33,735 bases of DNA, taken from contig JAHJDF010000071.1 of the NCBI GenBank assembly GCA_018812595.1, forward strand, positions 1-33,735. Reading direction: 5' to 3'. Source of the DNA: Gammaproteobacteria bacterium (GTDB taxonomy: Bacteria; Pseudomonadota; Gammaproteobacteria; UBA12402). The position numbers and the translations under genes are program-made. Under the pieces are notes generated by a model. It searched no databases, was not told the DNA's origin, and saw only the letters and a program-made list of their open reading frames with translations. Below are positions 1 through 8,384 of this stretch, piece after piece (within the stretch, counting starts at the first letter, position 1; each line of letters opens with the position of its first letter).

Positions 1-138
1 GGCCATAATGCCGGTATAATTCAAACCAACACCAACGTACCAACCTAACTTAGTTGAAGACATTGGTTGCATAGGTGCTGCTGCAAAAGCAACTCCACTG
101 GCTGCAAGACACGCAATGCTTACGATTGTTTTATTCAT
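1..138 (-). CDS. Outer-membrane/secreted protein, N-terminal part (runs off the left edge)
   Basis: The minus strand opens at an ATG (136-138) and stays open for 46 codons to the window edge. The product begins MNKTIVSIACLAASGVAFAA, a standard Sec signal peptide with a lysine in the n-region, a hydrophobic core and an Ala-x-Ala type cleavage site. The mature part starts near APMQPMSSTKLGWYVGVGLN; the 'GWYVGVGLNY' stretch resembles the first beta-strand of small outer-membrane beta-barrels. An AGAGGA ribosome site lies just upstream on that strand. An outer-membrane protein is an inference; the rest of the gene is outside the window. Confidence 0.6.
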   Translation of the reverse strand, partial: MNKTIVSIACLAASGVAFAAAPMQPMSSTKLGWYVGVGLNYTGIMA

Positions 139-167
139 AAAGAATCCTCTTTAAGCTTTAAATTAAA

Positions 168-205
168 AACCTTTGAAAAGGTTGCTTCGTCTACCCTGAC
201 GAAGC
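168..205 (-). terminator. Tandem hairpins downstream of sodB
   Basis: Read on the minus strand, sodB is followed by an 8-bp perfect stem (GCTTCGTC/GACGAAGC, 184-205) and directly after it a 7-bp stem (AACCTTT/AAAGGTT, 168-183) running into T-rich sequence (TTTTTAATTT). This fits a Rho-independent terminator separating sodB from the outer-membrane protein gene, although the last stem is AT-rich. Confidence 0.45.
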
Positions 206-270
206 GGCGCAGGATATAGAAATTTTTTTGAAAATCCATAATCAAATAATAAAAATTTGTAAACGCAGGC

Positions 271-852
271 TTATTTCGCAAATTCACTTGAAATAAAGCT
301 CCAATTTACAATCGGGAAGAAATTTTCAAGGTATTTTTTTCGTTCATTGCGATAGTCGATGTAATACGCGTGTTCCCACACATCACACGTTAACAATGGT
401 TGTTTATCTTCTGTTAATGGATTGCCGGCGTTGCTGGTGCTTTCAATAGCAATAGATTCATCACTTTTCTTGATTAACCAAACCCAACCTGATCCAAACG
501 TAGACATGCCCGTTGCAACAAATTTTTCTTTGAAATTTTCAAGCGAACCAAAACTTTTTTGAATCGCTTTTAATAGTTGAGGAGAAGGCTCTTGATTTTT
601 GTTTGCGCTTAAACACTTCCAATAAAACGCATGATTCCATGCTTGTGCGGCATTATTAAAAACACCCCCGAAAGCCGATCGAATAATGTCTTCAAGACTC
701 TTGTCAGCATATTCAGTGTTTTCAATGAGCTTGTTTAGTTTTGTTACATAGCCGTTGTGATGTTTCCCGTAATGATATTCGAGCGTTTCTGCAGAAATAT
801 AAGGTTCAAGCGCGCTTCGTTCATACGGTAATTTGGGTAATGTAAAAGCCAT
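271..852 (-). CDS. sodB: Superoxide dismutase, iron type
   Basis: This 193-residue protein dismutates superoxide to oxygen and hydrogen peroxide in the cytoplasm. The metal ligands are visible: H27 (in EYHYGKHHNGY), H74 (AWNHAFYW), D157 and H161 (DVWEHAYYIDYRNER). The second-shell glutamine sits at Q70 in AAQAWNH, the position used by iron enzymes rather than manganese enzymes, and the FGSGWVWL segment is also typical. Length matches E. coli SodB (193). The ATG is preceded by AAAGGA. It lies 24 bp downstream of map on the same strand and may be cotranscribed with it. Iron preference follows from the family pattern. Confidence 0.96.
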   Translation of the reverse strand: MAFTLPKLPYERSALEPYISAETLEYHYGKHHNGYVTKLNKLIENTEYADKSLEDIIRSAFGGVFNNAAQAWNHAFYWKCLSANKNQEPSPQLLKAIQKSFGSLENFKEKFVATGMSTFGSGWVWLIKKSDESIAIESTSNAGNPLTEDKQPLLTCDVWEHAYYIDYRNERKKYLENFFPIVNWSFISSEFAK

Positions 853-876
853 GATGGATTTCCTTTTTTGTGAAAA

Positions 877-1659
877 TTAAGCGGTTTTATCGATGAGACT
901 TTGTTCTTCTTCTCGGAAAGTTAAGATGTCGTACCCTGAAGCAGTGACCAGAATCGTATGTTCCCATTGAGCCGATAAACTATGGTCTTTCGTCACAACC
1001 GTCCATTGGTTTGATAGCAATTTCGTGTGTCTTTTCCCTGTATTAATCATCGGTTCAATCGTAAATGTCATTCCCGGTTTTAAAATTTCTCCAGTGCCTG
1101 GTTTACCGAAATGCAATACGCTGGGTTCTTCATGAAAACCTGTTCCGATTCCGTGCCCACAATACTCCCGAACGACTGAATAATGATTTTTTTCAGCATG
1201 TTTTTGGATGACAGCTCCGATGTCTCCAAACTGTTTTCCTGGTGCCACTTGTTGGATGCCTAAATACAAACATTCCTGCGCGATTCGCACTAATCGTTTT
1301 GCTTGCATGGAAGGGGTGCCGATAAAGAACATTTTGCTGGTATCGCCGTGATATCGATCTTTGATGACCGTGATATCAATATTGATAATGTCCCCATTTT
1401 TTAGAGCACGTTCGCCGGGGATGCCGTGGCAAATTTGTTGATTGATGGATGTGCAAATGCTTTTTGGAAATCCATGATAATTCAGGGGGGCTGGAACAGC
1501 TTTTTGAATGTTTACGATGTAATCGTGGCAAATGCGGTCTAATTCGTTTGTTGTAATCCCTTTTTGTACATATGGGGCAATCATGACTAAAACTTCAGCG
1601 GCCAATTGAGAAGCTATTCTCATTTTTTTTATCGCTTCATCGTTCTTTATATCAATCAA
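877..1659 (-). CDS. map: Methionine aminopeptidase, type I
   Basis: This enzyme removes the initiator methionine from new proteins in the cytoplasm. The 260-residue M24 'pita-bread' protein keeps all five metal ligands: D95 and D106 (INIDITVIKDRYHGD), H169 (EYCGHGIG), E202 (FTIEPM) and E233 (QWEHTILVT), plus H79 of CHGIPG. The start is a TTG (1657-1659), chosen because the N-terminus then aligns with the family and a strong AGGGGGT ribosome site lies just upstream; the first internal ATG (codon 13) would remove conserved residues. It diverges from rpsB, the usual gammaproteobacterial arrangement, and sodB follows it. Confidence 0.96.
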   Translation of the reverse strand: MIDIKNDEAIKKMRIASQLAAEVLVMIAPYVQKGITTNELDRICHDYIVNIQKAVPAPLNYHGFPKSICTSINQQICHGIPGERALKNGDIINIDITVIKDRYHGDTSKMFFIGTPSMQAKRLVRIAQECLYLGIQQVAPGKQFGDIGAVIQKHAEKNHYSVVREYCGHGIGTGFHEEPSVLHFGKPGTGEILKPGMTFTIEPMINTGKRHTKLLSNQWTVVTKDHSLSAQWEHTILVTASGYDILTFREEEQSLIDKTA

Positions 1660-1687
1660 ATCAAACCCCCTGTGGCCATAAAAGAAA

Positions 1688-1716
1688 TTGTTGAGGAAAT
1701 TGAGCCATGGTATAAA
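1688..1716 (+). promoter_or_regulatory. Candidate sigma-70 promoter of the rpsB cluster
   Basis: A -35 element TTGTTG (1688-1693) and a -10 element TATAAA (1711-1716) are separated by 17 bp. The discriminator that follows (GCGCGG) is GC-rich, as in stringently controlled ribosomal-protein promoters. It lies in the map-rpsB divergent gap and would give a leader of roughly 130 nt. Confidence 0.55.
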
Positions 1717-1722
1717 GCGCGG

Positions 1723-1855
1723 CTTTTTTTAGCAACCTGCGACAAGAAGCAAAAATACACACTCACATGCTCATGCAGGCCGGGTGCTTAGAGTGACTCT
1801 AAGTTGGTTAATGCAGAATGTGAGGAGGTTTTAAAACCCAATATGAGGAAAAAAA
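1723..1855 (+). promoter_or_regulatory. Structured 5' leader of rpsB, candidate S2 autoregulatory element
   Basis: The untranslated stretch before rpsB includes a 7-bp perfect hairpin (CTTAGAG-TGA-CTCTAAG, about 1788-1804) followed by two purine-rich SD-like segments (TGAGGAGG and GAGGAAAAAAA), only the second well spaced for the ATG. In E. coli S2 represses rpsB-tsf translation through its leader; that this leader does the same is inferred from position and the presence of structure only. Confidence 0.4.
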
Positions 1856-2716
1856 ATGAAATCAATTTTTATTGAAGATCTTCTTGAGGCCGGTGTTCAT
1901 TTTGGACACAAACGGCGTTACTGGAATCCCAAAATGGCTCCTTATATATATGGAGCGCGCGGCAAGATTTATATTATCGATCTTGAAAAGACCCTGCCTT
2001 TATTGAGAGACGCCATGAACTTTTTAGGCAATGTCGCTGCACACAAAGGGAAGATCTTATTTGTAGGCACAAAACCTGCCGCTCAACAGCTCATCAAAGA
2101 AGTAGCAGAGCGTTGTGGTATGCCTTATGTCGACCATCGTTGGTTGGGAGGCATGTTGACCAATTACAAAACCATTCGACACTCCGTAAAGCGTTTAAAA
2201 GAACTTGAAGCACAGTTCGAAAAAAACGCCTTTGGGGATTTGACCAAAAAAGAAATCCTGAGTTTGACTCGAAAAAAAGAGCGTTTGACTCGTAGTGTGG
2301 GAGGCATCAAAAAAATGGCCGGATTGCCTGATGCCTTGTTTGTCATCGACATTGGAGAAGAAGAAATTGCTCTTAAAGAAGCAAACAAATTGCATATTCC
2401 TGTCGTGGCCGTTGTGGACACAAACTATGATCCTTCTGCAGTGGATTATGTGATTCCTGGTAACGATGATGCGATGTCTGCTATTCGGCTTTATCTTGGT
2501 TTAGCAGAAGAAAGCATTATGCGCGGCAAGGTGAGCGCCGGTGATTTGGCTGTTAAAGAAGAGGTGTCCGATGAGTTTGTTGAAGTAACAGAGCAAGAAG
2601 GACAAGCTGCCTCTGATACGGCTGCTCCAGAGCCAGCAGAGGAAGCAGCAACAGTAGAAGCAGAAGCAGAAGCAGAAGCAGAACCTAAACCATCCAACGA
2701 AACAGACAAAAAGTAA
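1856..2716 (+). CDS. rpsB: 30S ribosomal protein S2 with an acidic C-terminal tail
   Basis: S2 binds the 30S head/body junction and helps recruit S1. The first ~235 residues are a full S2 (EDLLEAGVHFGHKRRYWNPKM near the start, FVGTKPAAQQLI, DHRWLGGMLTNYKTI, PDALFVIDIGEE, VDTNYDPS..DYVIPGNDD). The protein is 286 residues against 241 in E. coli: the extra ~45 C-terminal residues are Glu/Ala-rich and end in EAEAEAEAEPKPSNETDKK, encoded partly by a 6-bp tandem repeat. It is the first gene of the cluster, followed by a hairpin before tsf. Confidence 0.98.
   Translation: MKSIFIEDLLEAGVHFGHKRRYWNPKMAPYIYGARGKIYIIDLEKTLPLLRDAMNFLGNVAAHKGKILFVGTKPAAQQLIKEVAERCGMPYVDHRWLGGMLTNYKTIRHSVKRLKELEAQFEKNAFGDLTKKEILSLTRKKERLTRSVGGIKKMAGLPDALFVIDIGEEEIALKEANKLHIPVVAVVDTNYDPSAVDYVIPGNDDAMSAIRLYLGLAEESIMRGKVSAGDLAVKEEVSDEFVEVTEQEGQAASDTAAPEPAEEAATVEAEAEAEAEPKPSNETDKK
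2657..2680 (+). repeat. Hexanucleotide microsatellite in rpsB
   Basis: Four exact tandem copies of GAAGCA encode Glu-Ala repeats in the S2 tail. Because the unit is 6 bp, gain or loss of copies keeps the reading frame. Confidence 0.9.
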
Positions 2717-2730
2717 TATCAAATCTAAAT

Positions 2731-2753
2731 AAAAGGGGCTTTTGCCCCTTTTT
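2731..2753 (+). terminator. Rho-independent (partial) terminator between rpsB and tsf
   Basis: A 9-bp stem AAAAGGGGC / GCCCCTTTT with a TTTT loop is followed by TTTATTT. It lies in the 80-bp rpsB-tsf gap and probably lowers read-through so that S2 is made in excess over EF-Ts and downstream products, as described for the E. coli cluster. Confidence 0.75.
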
Positions 2754-2796
2754 ATTTGACTGAATTTCTTTAATTAAAAAAGAAGAGGAAAAGAAT

Positions 2797-3675
2797 ATGG
2801 CTATTACAGCATCACAAGTTTCTGAATTAAGAAGATTAACCAGTTGCGGCATGATGGATTGCAAAAAAGCGTTGCAAGAAGCGGAGGGTGATCTTGAAAA
2901 AGCAGCGGATCTTTTGCGCAAGAAAGGAATGATGAAAGCGGCTAAAAAAGCGGATCGTATTGCCGCGGAAGGCGTTGTTGTTGTGCGTGAAGATCAAGCG
3001 GGCAAAAGCGTTGTTATTCTCGAAATTAATAGTGAAACGGATTTTGTCGCTCGCGATCAAAATTTCTTACGTTTCACGGAGGCTTTGTCTGGTTTAGCAA
3101 TGACGCAACAGATCGCCTCGTTAGAACAACTGATGGCTTCTCCTTTATCCGATGGCAAAACAGCAGATCAGGTGCGTCAGGAATTGATTATTAAATTAGG
3201 GGAAAATATCAATGTTCGACGTTTACAGGCCATCAAAAGCGATCATGTCTTAGGTGTGTATGTGCACGGTCACCGCATTGGTGTTGTCGTTGAGCTAGAA
3301 GGTGGCGATGCAAATTTAGCAAAAGACCTTGCCATGCATATTGCTGCATCGAAACCCAGCGTGATTACTTCAGAACAAATTCCAGAAGAAGTAGTTGCTA
3401 AAGAAAAAGAAATCTTTACCGAGCAAGCGAAAGCCAGTGGTGCAAAAGAAGAAATCATCGAGAAGATGGTGAACGGCAAATTAAAGAAATATTTCGATGA
3501 AGTCTGCTTGTTAAGACAACCTTTTGTGAAGTCTCCGGACCTAACCGTTGCAAAACTTTTAGAACAATCAAAAGCGAAGGTATTGTCATTTATTCGCTTT
3601 GAGCTTGGAGAAGGCATTGAGAAAGAAACCACTAATTTTGCTGAAGAAGTTCAAGCGCAAGTGCAGGGGAAATAA
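2797..3675 (+). CDS. tsf: Elongation factor Ts
   Basis: EF-Ts exchanges GDP for GTP on EF-Tu. The 292-residue protein has the N-terminal UBA-like domain (LRRLTSCGMMDCKKALQEA), the nucleotide-exchange core with the TDFVAR motif (EINSETDFVARDQNF) and the C-terminal dimerisation part ending near KVLSFIRFELGEGIEKE. Length is close to the 283 of E. coli. The ATG is preceded by AGAAGAGGAAAAG. It follows rpsB as in nearly all bacteria. Confidence 0.98.
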   Translation: MAITASQVSELRRLTSCGMMDCKKALQEAEGDLEKAADLLRKKGMMKAAKKADRIAAEGVVVVREDQAGKSVVILEINSETDFVARDQNFLRFTEALSGLAMTQQIASLEQLMASPLSDGKTADQVRQELIIKLGENINVRRLQAIKSDHVLGVYVHGHRIGVVVELEGGDANLAKDLAMHIAASKPSVITSEQIPEEVVAKEKEIFTEQAKASGAKEEIIEKMVNGKLKKYFDEVCLLRQPFVKSPDLTVAKLLEQSKAKVLSFIRFELGEGIEKETTNFAEEVQAQVQGK

Positions 3676-3701
3676 CAGTAACTAAAAGGAGTTCTGACCT
3701 T

Positions 3702-4424
3702 ATGAATCAAGCAAAACCAGCGTATTTACGAGTGCTTCTTAAATTAAGCGGAGAAGCATTATTAGGGGGGCGGGAATTTGGCATTGATCCTCATTCTTTG
3801 AGTCGTATCGGCGAAGAAATAAAAGAATTGGTCGATATGGGGGTCGAGATTGGAATCGTGATTGGTGGGGGCAATTTTTTTCGTGGAAAAGAGATTGCGA
3901 AAACCGGTCTGGATCGAGTGACCTCTGATCAAATGGGGATGTTAGCAACTATCATGAATGGCCTTCTGCTTAGAGACAGTTTGGCCTCCATTAATGTAAA
4001 TGCCCAAATAATGTCTTCTATCGAAATCTCTGGAGTTGTTGAGATTTTTAACCGCAACCATGCATTGGATTATTTGAACGAAGGAAAAGTGGTGATCTTT
4101 GTAGGCGGCACAGGTCATCCTTTCTTTTCAACGGATTCTGCGGCCAGTTTGAGAGGCATTGAAATTAACGCCGATATCATTTTAAAAGCGACAAAAGTAG
4201 ACGGCGTCTATTCCGCTGATCCAAATAAAGATCCTCAAGCAAAGAAATACGAACGGTTGAGTTACCACGAATTTTTGATGAAACATTTGGATGTTATGGA
4301 TCTTTCTGCCATTTGCTTGTGCCAAGATAATGATATGCCGTTGTGTGTGTTCAATATGTACGAGCCCGGCATTTTGAAGAAAATCATTTTGGGGGAAACT
4401 GAAGGAACAATCATTAGCAATTAG
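3702..4424 (+). CDS. pyrH: UMP kinase
   Basis: This amino-acid-kinase-fold enzyme phosphorylates UMP to UDP in pyrimidine nucleotide synthesis. The 240-residue protein shows LKLSGEALLGG at the N-terminus, the glycine loop GIVIGGGNFFRG, the DQMGMLATIMNGL helix and the GTGHPFFSTDSAASLRGIE segment with the ATVDGVYSADPNKDP-like loop (KATKVDGVYSADP). AAAGGAG lies 12 bp before the ATG. The stop codon TAG is 11 bp upstream of the frr ATG, so the two are translationally close. Confidence 0.98.
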   Translation: MNQAKPAYLRVLLKLSGEALLGGREFGIDPHSLSRIGEEIKELVDMGVEIGIVIGGGNFFRGKEIAKTGLDRVTSDQMGMLATIMNGLLLRDSLASINVNAQIMSSIEISGVVEIFNRNHALDYLNEGKVVIFVGGTGHPFFSTDSAASLRGIEINADIILKATKVDGVYSADPNKDPQAKKYERLSYHEFLMKHLDVMDLSAICLCQDNDMPLCVFNMYEPGILKKIILGETEGTIISN

Positions 4425-4435
4425 TGAGGCAAGTT

Positions 4436-4993
4436 ATGTTTGAAGAATTGAAAAAAAATGCTGAAGCTCATATGCAAAAAAGCATCGAAGCTCTGAGAAG
4501 CGAGTTAGCAAAAGTACGAACAGGGCGAGCGCATGTGGGGTTGATCGAACACCTCCAAGTGTCTTATTACGGAAATTCTGTGCCGCTCAATCAAGTGGCT
4601 TCTATTACCGTCGGTGATGCACGAACTTTGGTGGTAAGTCCATGGGAAAAGAACATGGTGCCTGTGATTGAAAAAGCGATTCTTCAATCGGATATCGGTC
4701 TAAATCCTGCAACCAGCGGTCAATTGATTCGTGTTCCTGTTCCCCCTTTAACAGAAGAACGCCGTAAAGAATTAGTGAAATTAATTCGCGCTTCAGCCGA
4801 AAATTCTCGTATTGCTATTCGTAATGCGCGTCGCGATGCAAATAACTCTATTAAAGAGCTCTTAAAAACAAAAAAAATCAATGAAGACGAAGAGCGTCGT
4901 GATCAGGAAGTCATCCAAAAATTAACGGATCAATATATTGCGGACGTCGAAAAGTTGTTGTCGACCAAAGAAGCAGATCTCACATCGATTTAA
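4436..4993 (+). CDS. frr: Ribosome recycling factor
   Basis: RRF splits the post-termination ribosome with EF-G. I place the start at the ATG of MFEELKKNAEAHMQKS rather than at a GTG 12 bp upstream: this gives 185 residues, exactly the E. coli length, aligns with the family N-terminus, and leaves GTGAGG as a ribosome site. Conserved segments are LAKVRTGRAHVGLIEHLQV, SDIGLNPATSG, RVPVPPLTEERRKELVK and RNARRDANN. The last helices of the three-helix bundle end at EADLTSI. uppS starts 6 bp later. Confidence 0.97.
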   Translation: MFEELKKNAEAHMQKSIEALRSELAKVRTGRAHVGLIEHLQVSYYGNSVPLNQVASITVGDARTLVVSPWEKNMVPVIEKAILQSDIGLNPATSGQLIRVPVPPLTEERRKELVKLIRASAENSRIAIRNARRDANNSIKELLKTKKINEDEERRDQEVIQKLTDQYIADVEKLLSTKEADLTSI

Positions 4994-4999
4994 TTCAGA

Positions 5000-5740
5000 A
5001 TGAATACTGATTCGCACTCAAACATTCCTCGCCATATTGCCATTGTGATGGACGGCAATGGCCGTTGGGCAAAGATGCGCGGGAAATCGCGCTTTATGGG
5101 GCATAAAGCGGGGATGGATGCGGTTGGCAAAATTGTAAAAATGGCGGTTGAGAAGAAAATTGAAGTCTTAAGTTTGTTTGCATTCAGTAGTGAAAATTGG
5201 AGCCGTCCGACCGAAGAAATTAACTATCTTATGCAACTGTTTTCAGATGTTTGCAGAAATCAGATTAAGAAATTACACGAACACAACATTTGTGTTCGTT
5301 TCCTTGGAGACCTTTCTCGTTTTTCTTCCACAGTACGGAAAGATATGGAAGGCGCTGCACGCATGACGCAAGAGAATACCGGTCTGAAGTTAATGATCGC
5401 AGTCAATTATGGAGGTCAGTGGGATCTAGTGCAGGCATTTCAAAAGATAGCGGCTCGTATTGCGAGCGGTGAATTAACTGCTCAAGCGATCGATGCTCAA
5501 TTAGTTGCTGCTCATCTCTCAACTGCAGGATTGCCTGATCCTGATCTATTGATTCGTACCAGCGGCGAAGAGCGATTAAGTAATTTTTATTTGTGGCAAT
5601 GTGCTTATACGGAATTGTATTTCACGAAGACGTTATGGCCTGATTTTGACGAAGCGGCGTTCGAAGCAGCCTTGCATGAATATGCGAATCGAGAGAGGCG
5701 ATTCGGTGCGATTCCTCAAGCCAAATCCAAACACCAATAA
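5000..5740 (+). CDS. uppS: Undecaprenyl pyrophosphate synthase (cis-prenyltransferase)
   Basis: It condenses eight isopentenyl units onto farnesyl-PP to give C55-PP, the lipid carrier precursor for peptidoglycan and other surface polymers. The 246-residue protein has the signature HIAIVMDGNGRWAKMRG with the catalytic aspartate, the FSSENWSRP substrate region, NYGGQWDLVQA, and the C-terminal RTSGEERLSNFYLWQCAY and TLWPDF motifs. The gene is 6 bp after frr and 13 bp before cdsA, so it is part of the same operon. Confidence 0.97.
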   Translation: MNTDSHSNIPRHIAIVMDGNGRWAKMRGKSRFMGHKAGMDAVGKIVKMAVEKKIEVLSLFAFSSENWSRPTEEINYLMQLFSDVCRNQIKKLHEHNICVRFLGDLSRFSSTVRKDMEGAARMTQENTGLKLMIAVNYGGQWDLVQAFQKIAARIASGELTAQAIDAQLVAAHLSTAGLPDPDLLIRTSGEERLSNFYLWQCAYTELYFTKTLWPDFDEAAFEAALHEYANRERRFGAIPQAKSKHQ

Positions 5741-5753
5741 GTCGAGGTGAACT

Positions 5754-6572
5754 GTGTTAAAAGCACGCATTCTTACAGGCGCTTTATTAACCATTATTGT
5801 TTTAAGCGCGATCTGTTTGCTTCCCGTTTTTTATTTCATGCTTTTTTTCACCGCAATCATTCTATTTGCGGCGTGGGAATGGGGCATTTTTATAGAGTGT
5901 GAGCCGAAATCATGGCGCCGGATTTTATATGTGTGCAGTCACGCAGTTGTTTTGTATCTCGTTTGGCATTTGCCCATTCGCCTCGTGTTGGACGTCGCTC
6001 TTTTATGGTGGATTTTGGCTGCCTTCCTTATTTTGTATTACCCGCGTTTTTCGAATGTTTGGTCGAAAGGCATTTGGGTCCGAGGAACGATGGGTTTTTT
6101 GACGTTAGCACCTTGTTGGTTAGCCGTGAATACGATCAGAACTGCTCAAAATGGCGCATCGATTCTTATCTTTATGTTGTTCTTAATTTGGGCCGCAGAC
6201 ACCGGTGCATTCTTTGTAGGCCGCTCTTTCGGCGCTCATCCGTTGTTACCGAAAGTCAGCCCTAAAAAAACAAAAGAAGGGCTGTATGGAGGCGCACTTT
6301 TTACCTGTTTGATCGCATTTTTTGGAGCCTTGTTGTTACATGTGTCGCCAGCTCATTTATTTACAGTCTTGCTGATAGGTTTGATCCTTTTTGTCTTCTC
6401 CGTCATCGGCGATCTCTTTGAAAGCGTTTTAAAGCGTCAGGTAGGTATTAAAGACACCGGAAGTTACCTTCCTGGGCACGGTGGATTATTAGATCGCATA
6501 GACAGCTTGACCGCTGCTGCCCCCATCTTCCTGTGGTGCCTCTTAGTCTTTGGATTTCTTACGGTAGGGTAG
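5754..6572 (+). CDS. cdsA: Phosphatidate cytidylyltransferase (CDP-diacylglycerol synthase)
   Basis: This membrane enzyme makes CDP-diacylglycerol from phosphatidate and CTP, feeding phosphatidylethanolamine and cardiolipin synthesis. The 272-residue protein has about eight hydrophobic segments and the CDS signature near the C-terminus (SVLKRQVGIKDTGSYLPGHG followed by GLLDRIDSL), with the two acidic residues of DRID. The start is GTG (5754-5756) with GTCGAGGTGA upstream. It is the last gene of the rpsB cluster here; in many gammaproteobacteria dxr, rseP and bamA follow, but the next gene is a convergent TPR protein only 26 bp away. Confidence 0.96.
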   Translation: MLKARILTGALLTIIVLSAICLLPVFYFMLFFTAIILFAAWEWGIFIECEPKSWRRILYVCSHAVVLYLVWHLPIRLVLDVALLWWILAAFLILYYPRFSNVWSKGIWVRGTMGFLTLAPCWLAVNTIRTAQNGASILIFMLFLIWAADTGAFFVGRSFGAHPLLPKVSPKKTKEGLYGGALFTCLIAFFGALLLHVSPAHLFTVLLIGLILFVFSVIGDLFESVLKRQVGIKDTGSYLPGHGGLLDRIDSLTAAAPIFLWCLLVFGFLTVG

Positions 6573-6598
6573 AGGTCTTCAATCGTTTCATTACGTAT

Positions 6599-8278
6599 TT
6601 ATTGCGATTTGGAATGCTTTGTATGTGGTCTAGAGTCGATGGGCTTTGGGAATTTTCTTTTCAAAGCAGGTTTCAGGTTTTTCGTATTAAATATTGTGTG
6701 ATACATCGCTATTAGAGTGTTTTCCTGTTGAGTAAGTTCAAGCGTATTCAGGTTCTCGTACTTCGAGATAAGTTTAGGATCATTCTCGCTTAGATGATGC
6801 AATATCTCTTTTTCGCTGTCAGCTTGATAATCAAAATCCGCAATCAGATAAATAATTGCTGTTTGCAGAAAATCTATCATTTTAGATTCAGATATGTGGT
6901 TAATTGATCTGTGTTTTCCAAAGAGATTCGCTTTTCCAAAGAGGCCAGAAGCCATTGCTCTAAGTTCTTCGTTTTCTTCTGATAACCGGATCGCTCGATC
7001 ATAATATCCGAAGGCTTCGTCGACCCTTCTTGGATCAAGGGATATAAGCTCGGCTTTCTTTTCATAGGCGGCTGCAAGCAAGTGTCGCGTATGGAAAGAA
7101 ATAATAGGTTCAGGTGAGTGTTTTGATTCCACTTTTAAAGCCATTTCAAAATATTTAATTGCTTTGTCGTATTGGTTACAGCGAAAAAGCATATTAGCAA
7201 ACGTGTGACAAATGATGGCAAGTGGTTCGAAGTTTCCAACTTCTGCACTGTGTATAGCAAACTGCAGCAAGGCGGTAAATCCTTGCTTGATCTCATTATT
7301 ACTACATTCCTTTGACGAAGCTAAAGCAACTAAATATGCGTGCGTGATTTCTTGGTAATGCCGATAGGATGTTTGGAAATGTTGTTCATAGACTTTTTGA
7401 GAGAGGTGATGAGCTCGTGCGGCATATTCCGTGGCGGTTTTATATGTTTCTAAACTCTGTTGTGTAGAAGCAAGCTTTGTATATATCTGAGAAAGATTTT
7501 GGTAGATAGAAAAAGAAGTGTTCTGAACAAATTTTTGATCCTGTTGCGGGTCTTTCTCCATTTCTTTCAATATTTCGATTGCCTCCTCATAAGATGAAAT
7601 TGCTAGTTCCGGCTTAGAATGTGCTATGTGCTTAGCATGAGTTTTTAAAACAGATACATGCAAACGTTCGCGTTTCAATGTGGCCCCTTTGCTACGGGCT
7701 TTTTTTACGTTGTCATAAGCTTTCTGAATGAGGTCGAAATATTTCTCCTGAAGGTTTTGACGATAAAGCTGAAAATATGCATAAGAAAGATTGTTGTGAT
7801 ACGAAGATAGATGCTCAATCTCTTTTTCATCACACAATAGGATCAACGTTTCATTTTGGAGAATAGCGAGCGAATAATCTTGGTTGTCTCCCCATTGCAG
7901 GGAGTGATAAATCCTCCCTTTGTGCCATTTCTTAAATGCAGCTAATCGGTTGTTTAGGGGAACAAGGCGTTTTTCTTTCGCCTTTGTTTTGGCAATTTGA
8001 ATTGTCTCAAGTCCTTTTTGTACATAGCGACAATACAGTCGTTGTTCCTCTGGATTGTGAGAATCTCTTTTTGTCATGGTGTCGTAGAGATCAAACAAAT
8101 CTATATACATTCGACACGATTGTTCATCAGTGAAAGTACTTTGGTTCTCTGATGATAGAGCGTTCTTATAATTCGCAATTAAATTCAGTATTTGCTCAAA
8201 ATTGATTTGTAGGGGAGGCGTGTTCCTCAGATTCAAGACTTCAAAAGCTTGATGCAATTTTTGTAATGATTGAAACAT
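6599..8278 (-). CDS. TPR-like helical-repeat protein, function unknown
   Basis: The 559-residue product is predicted entirely alpha-helical, with no signal peptide or membrane segment. Tetratricopeptide-like helix pairs can be seen around residues 154-195 (HNNLSYAYFQLYRQN..), 205-240 (PELAISSYEEAIEILKEM), 255-295, 353-386 (FANMLFRCNQYDKAIKYFEM) and 394-432 (AFGYYDRAIRLSEE). The last ~25 residues are a basic, proline-containing tail (ALKRKFPKP..RPHTKHSKS). It lies inverted between cdsA and the tRNA, is AT-rich, and interrupts a conserved cluster, all consistent with acquired DNA. A secreted effector or a protein-binding scaffold are both possible; no enzyme motif was recognised. Confidence 0.7.
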   Translation of the reverse strand: MFQSLQKLHQAFEVLNLRNTPPLQINFEQILNLIANYKNALSSENQSTFTDEQSCRMYIDLFDLYDTMTKRDSHNPEEQRLYCRYVQKGLETIQIAKTKAKEKRLVPLNNRLAAFKKWHKGRIYHSLQWGDNQDYSLAILQNETLILLCDEKEIEHLSSYHNNLSYAYFQLYRQNLQEKYFDLIQKAYDNVKKARSKGATLKRERLHVSVLKTHAKHIAHSKPELAISSYEEAIEILKEMEKDPQQDQKFVQNTSFSIYQNLSQIYTKLASTQQSLETYKTATEYAARAHHLSQKVYEQHFQTSYRHYQEITHAYLVALASSKECSNNEIKQGFTALLQFAIHSAEVGNFEPLAIICHTFANMLFRCNQYDKAIKYFEMALKVESKHSPEPIISFHTRHLLAAAYEKKAELISLDPRRVDEAFGYYDRAIRLSEENEELRAMASGLFGKANLFGKHRSINHISESKMIDFLQTAIIYLIADFDYQADSEKEILHHLSENDPKLISKYENLNTLELTQQENTLIAMYHTIFNTKNLKPALKRKFPKPIDSRPHTKHSKSQ

Positions 8279-8384
8279 AATGATTTTTAATATTTTTTTC
8301 TTTTATAAATAGCAGATATTTTGCTTCTCGCAAAAATGCGGTTTGTTTTATTTGAGGGGTGTATACAATGCGCTTCCTTTTTTG

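Noticed and set aside
4424-4435. GTG start four codons upstream for frr
   Set aside because: It overlaps the pyrH stop and the GTGAGG ribosome site itself; the ATG at 4436 gives the conserved 185-residue protein.
8279-8340. PmrA box upstream of the TPR gene
   Set aside because: Only one TTTAAT-like half-site occurs (near 8286) and no second half-site at 5-bp spacing; the DNA is simply AT-rich.
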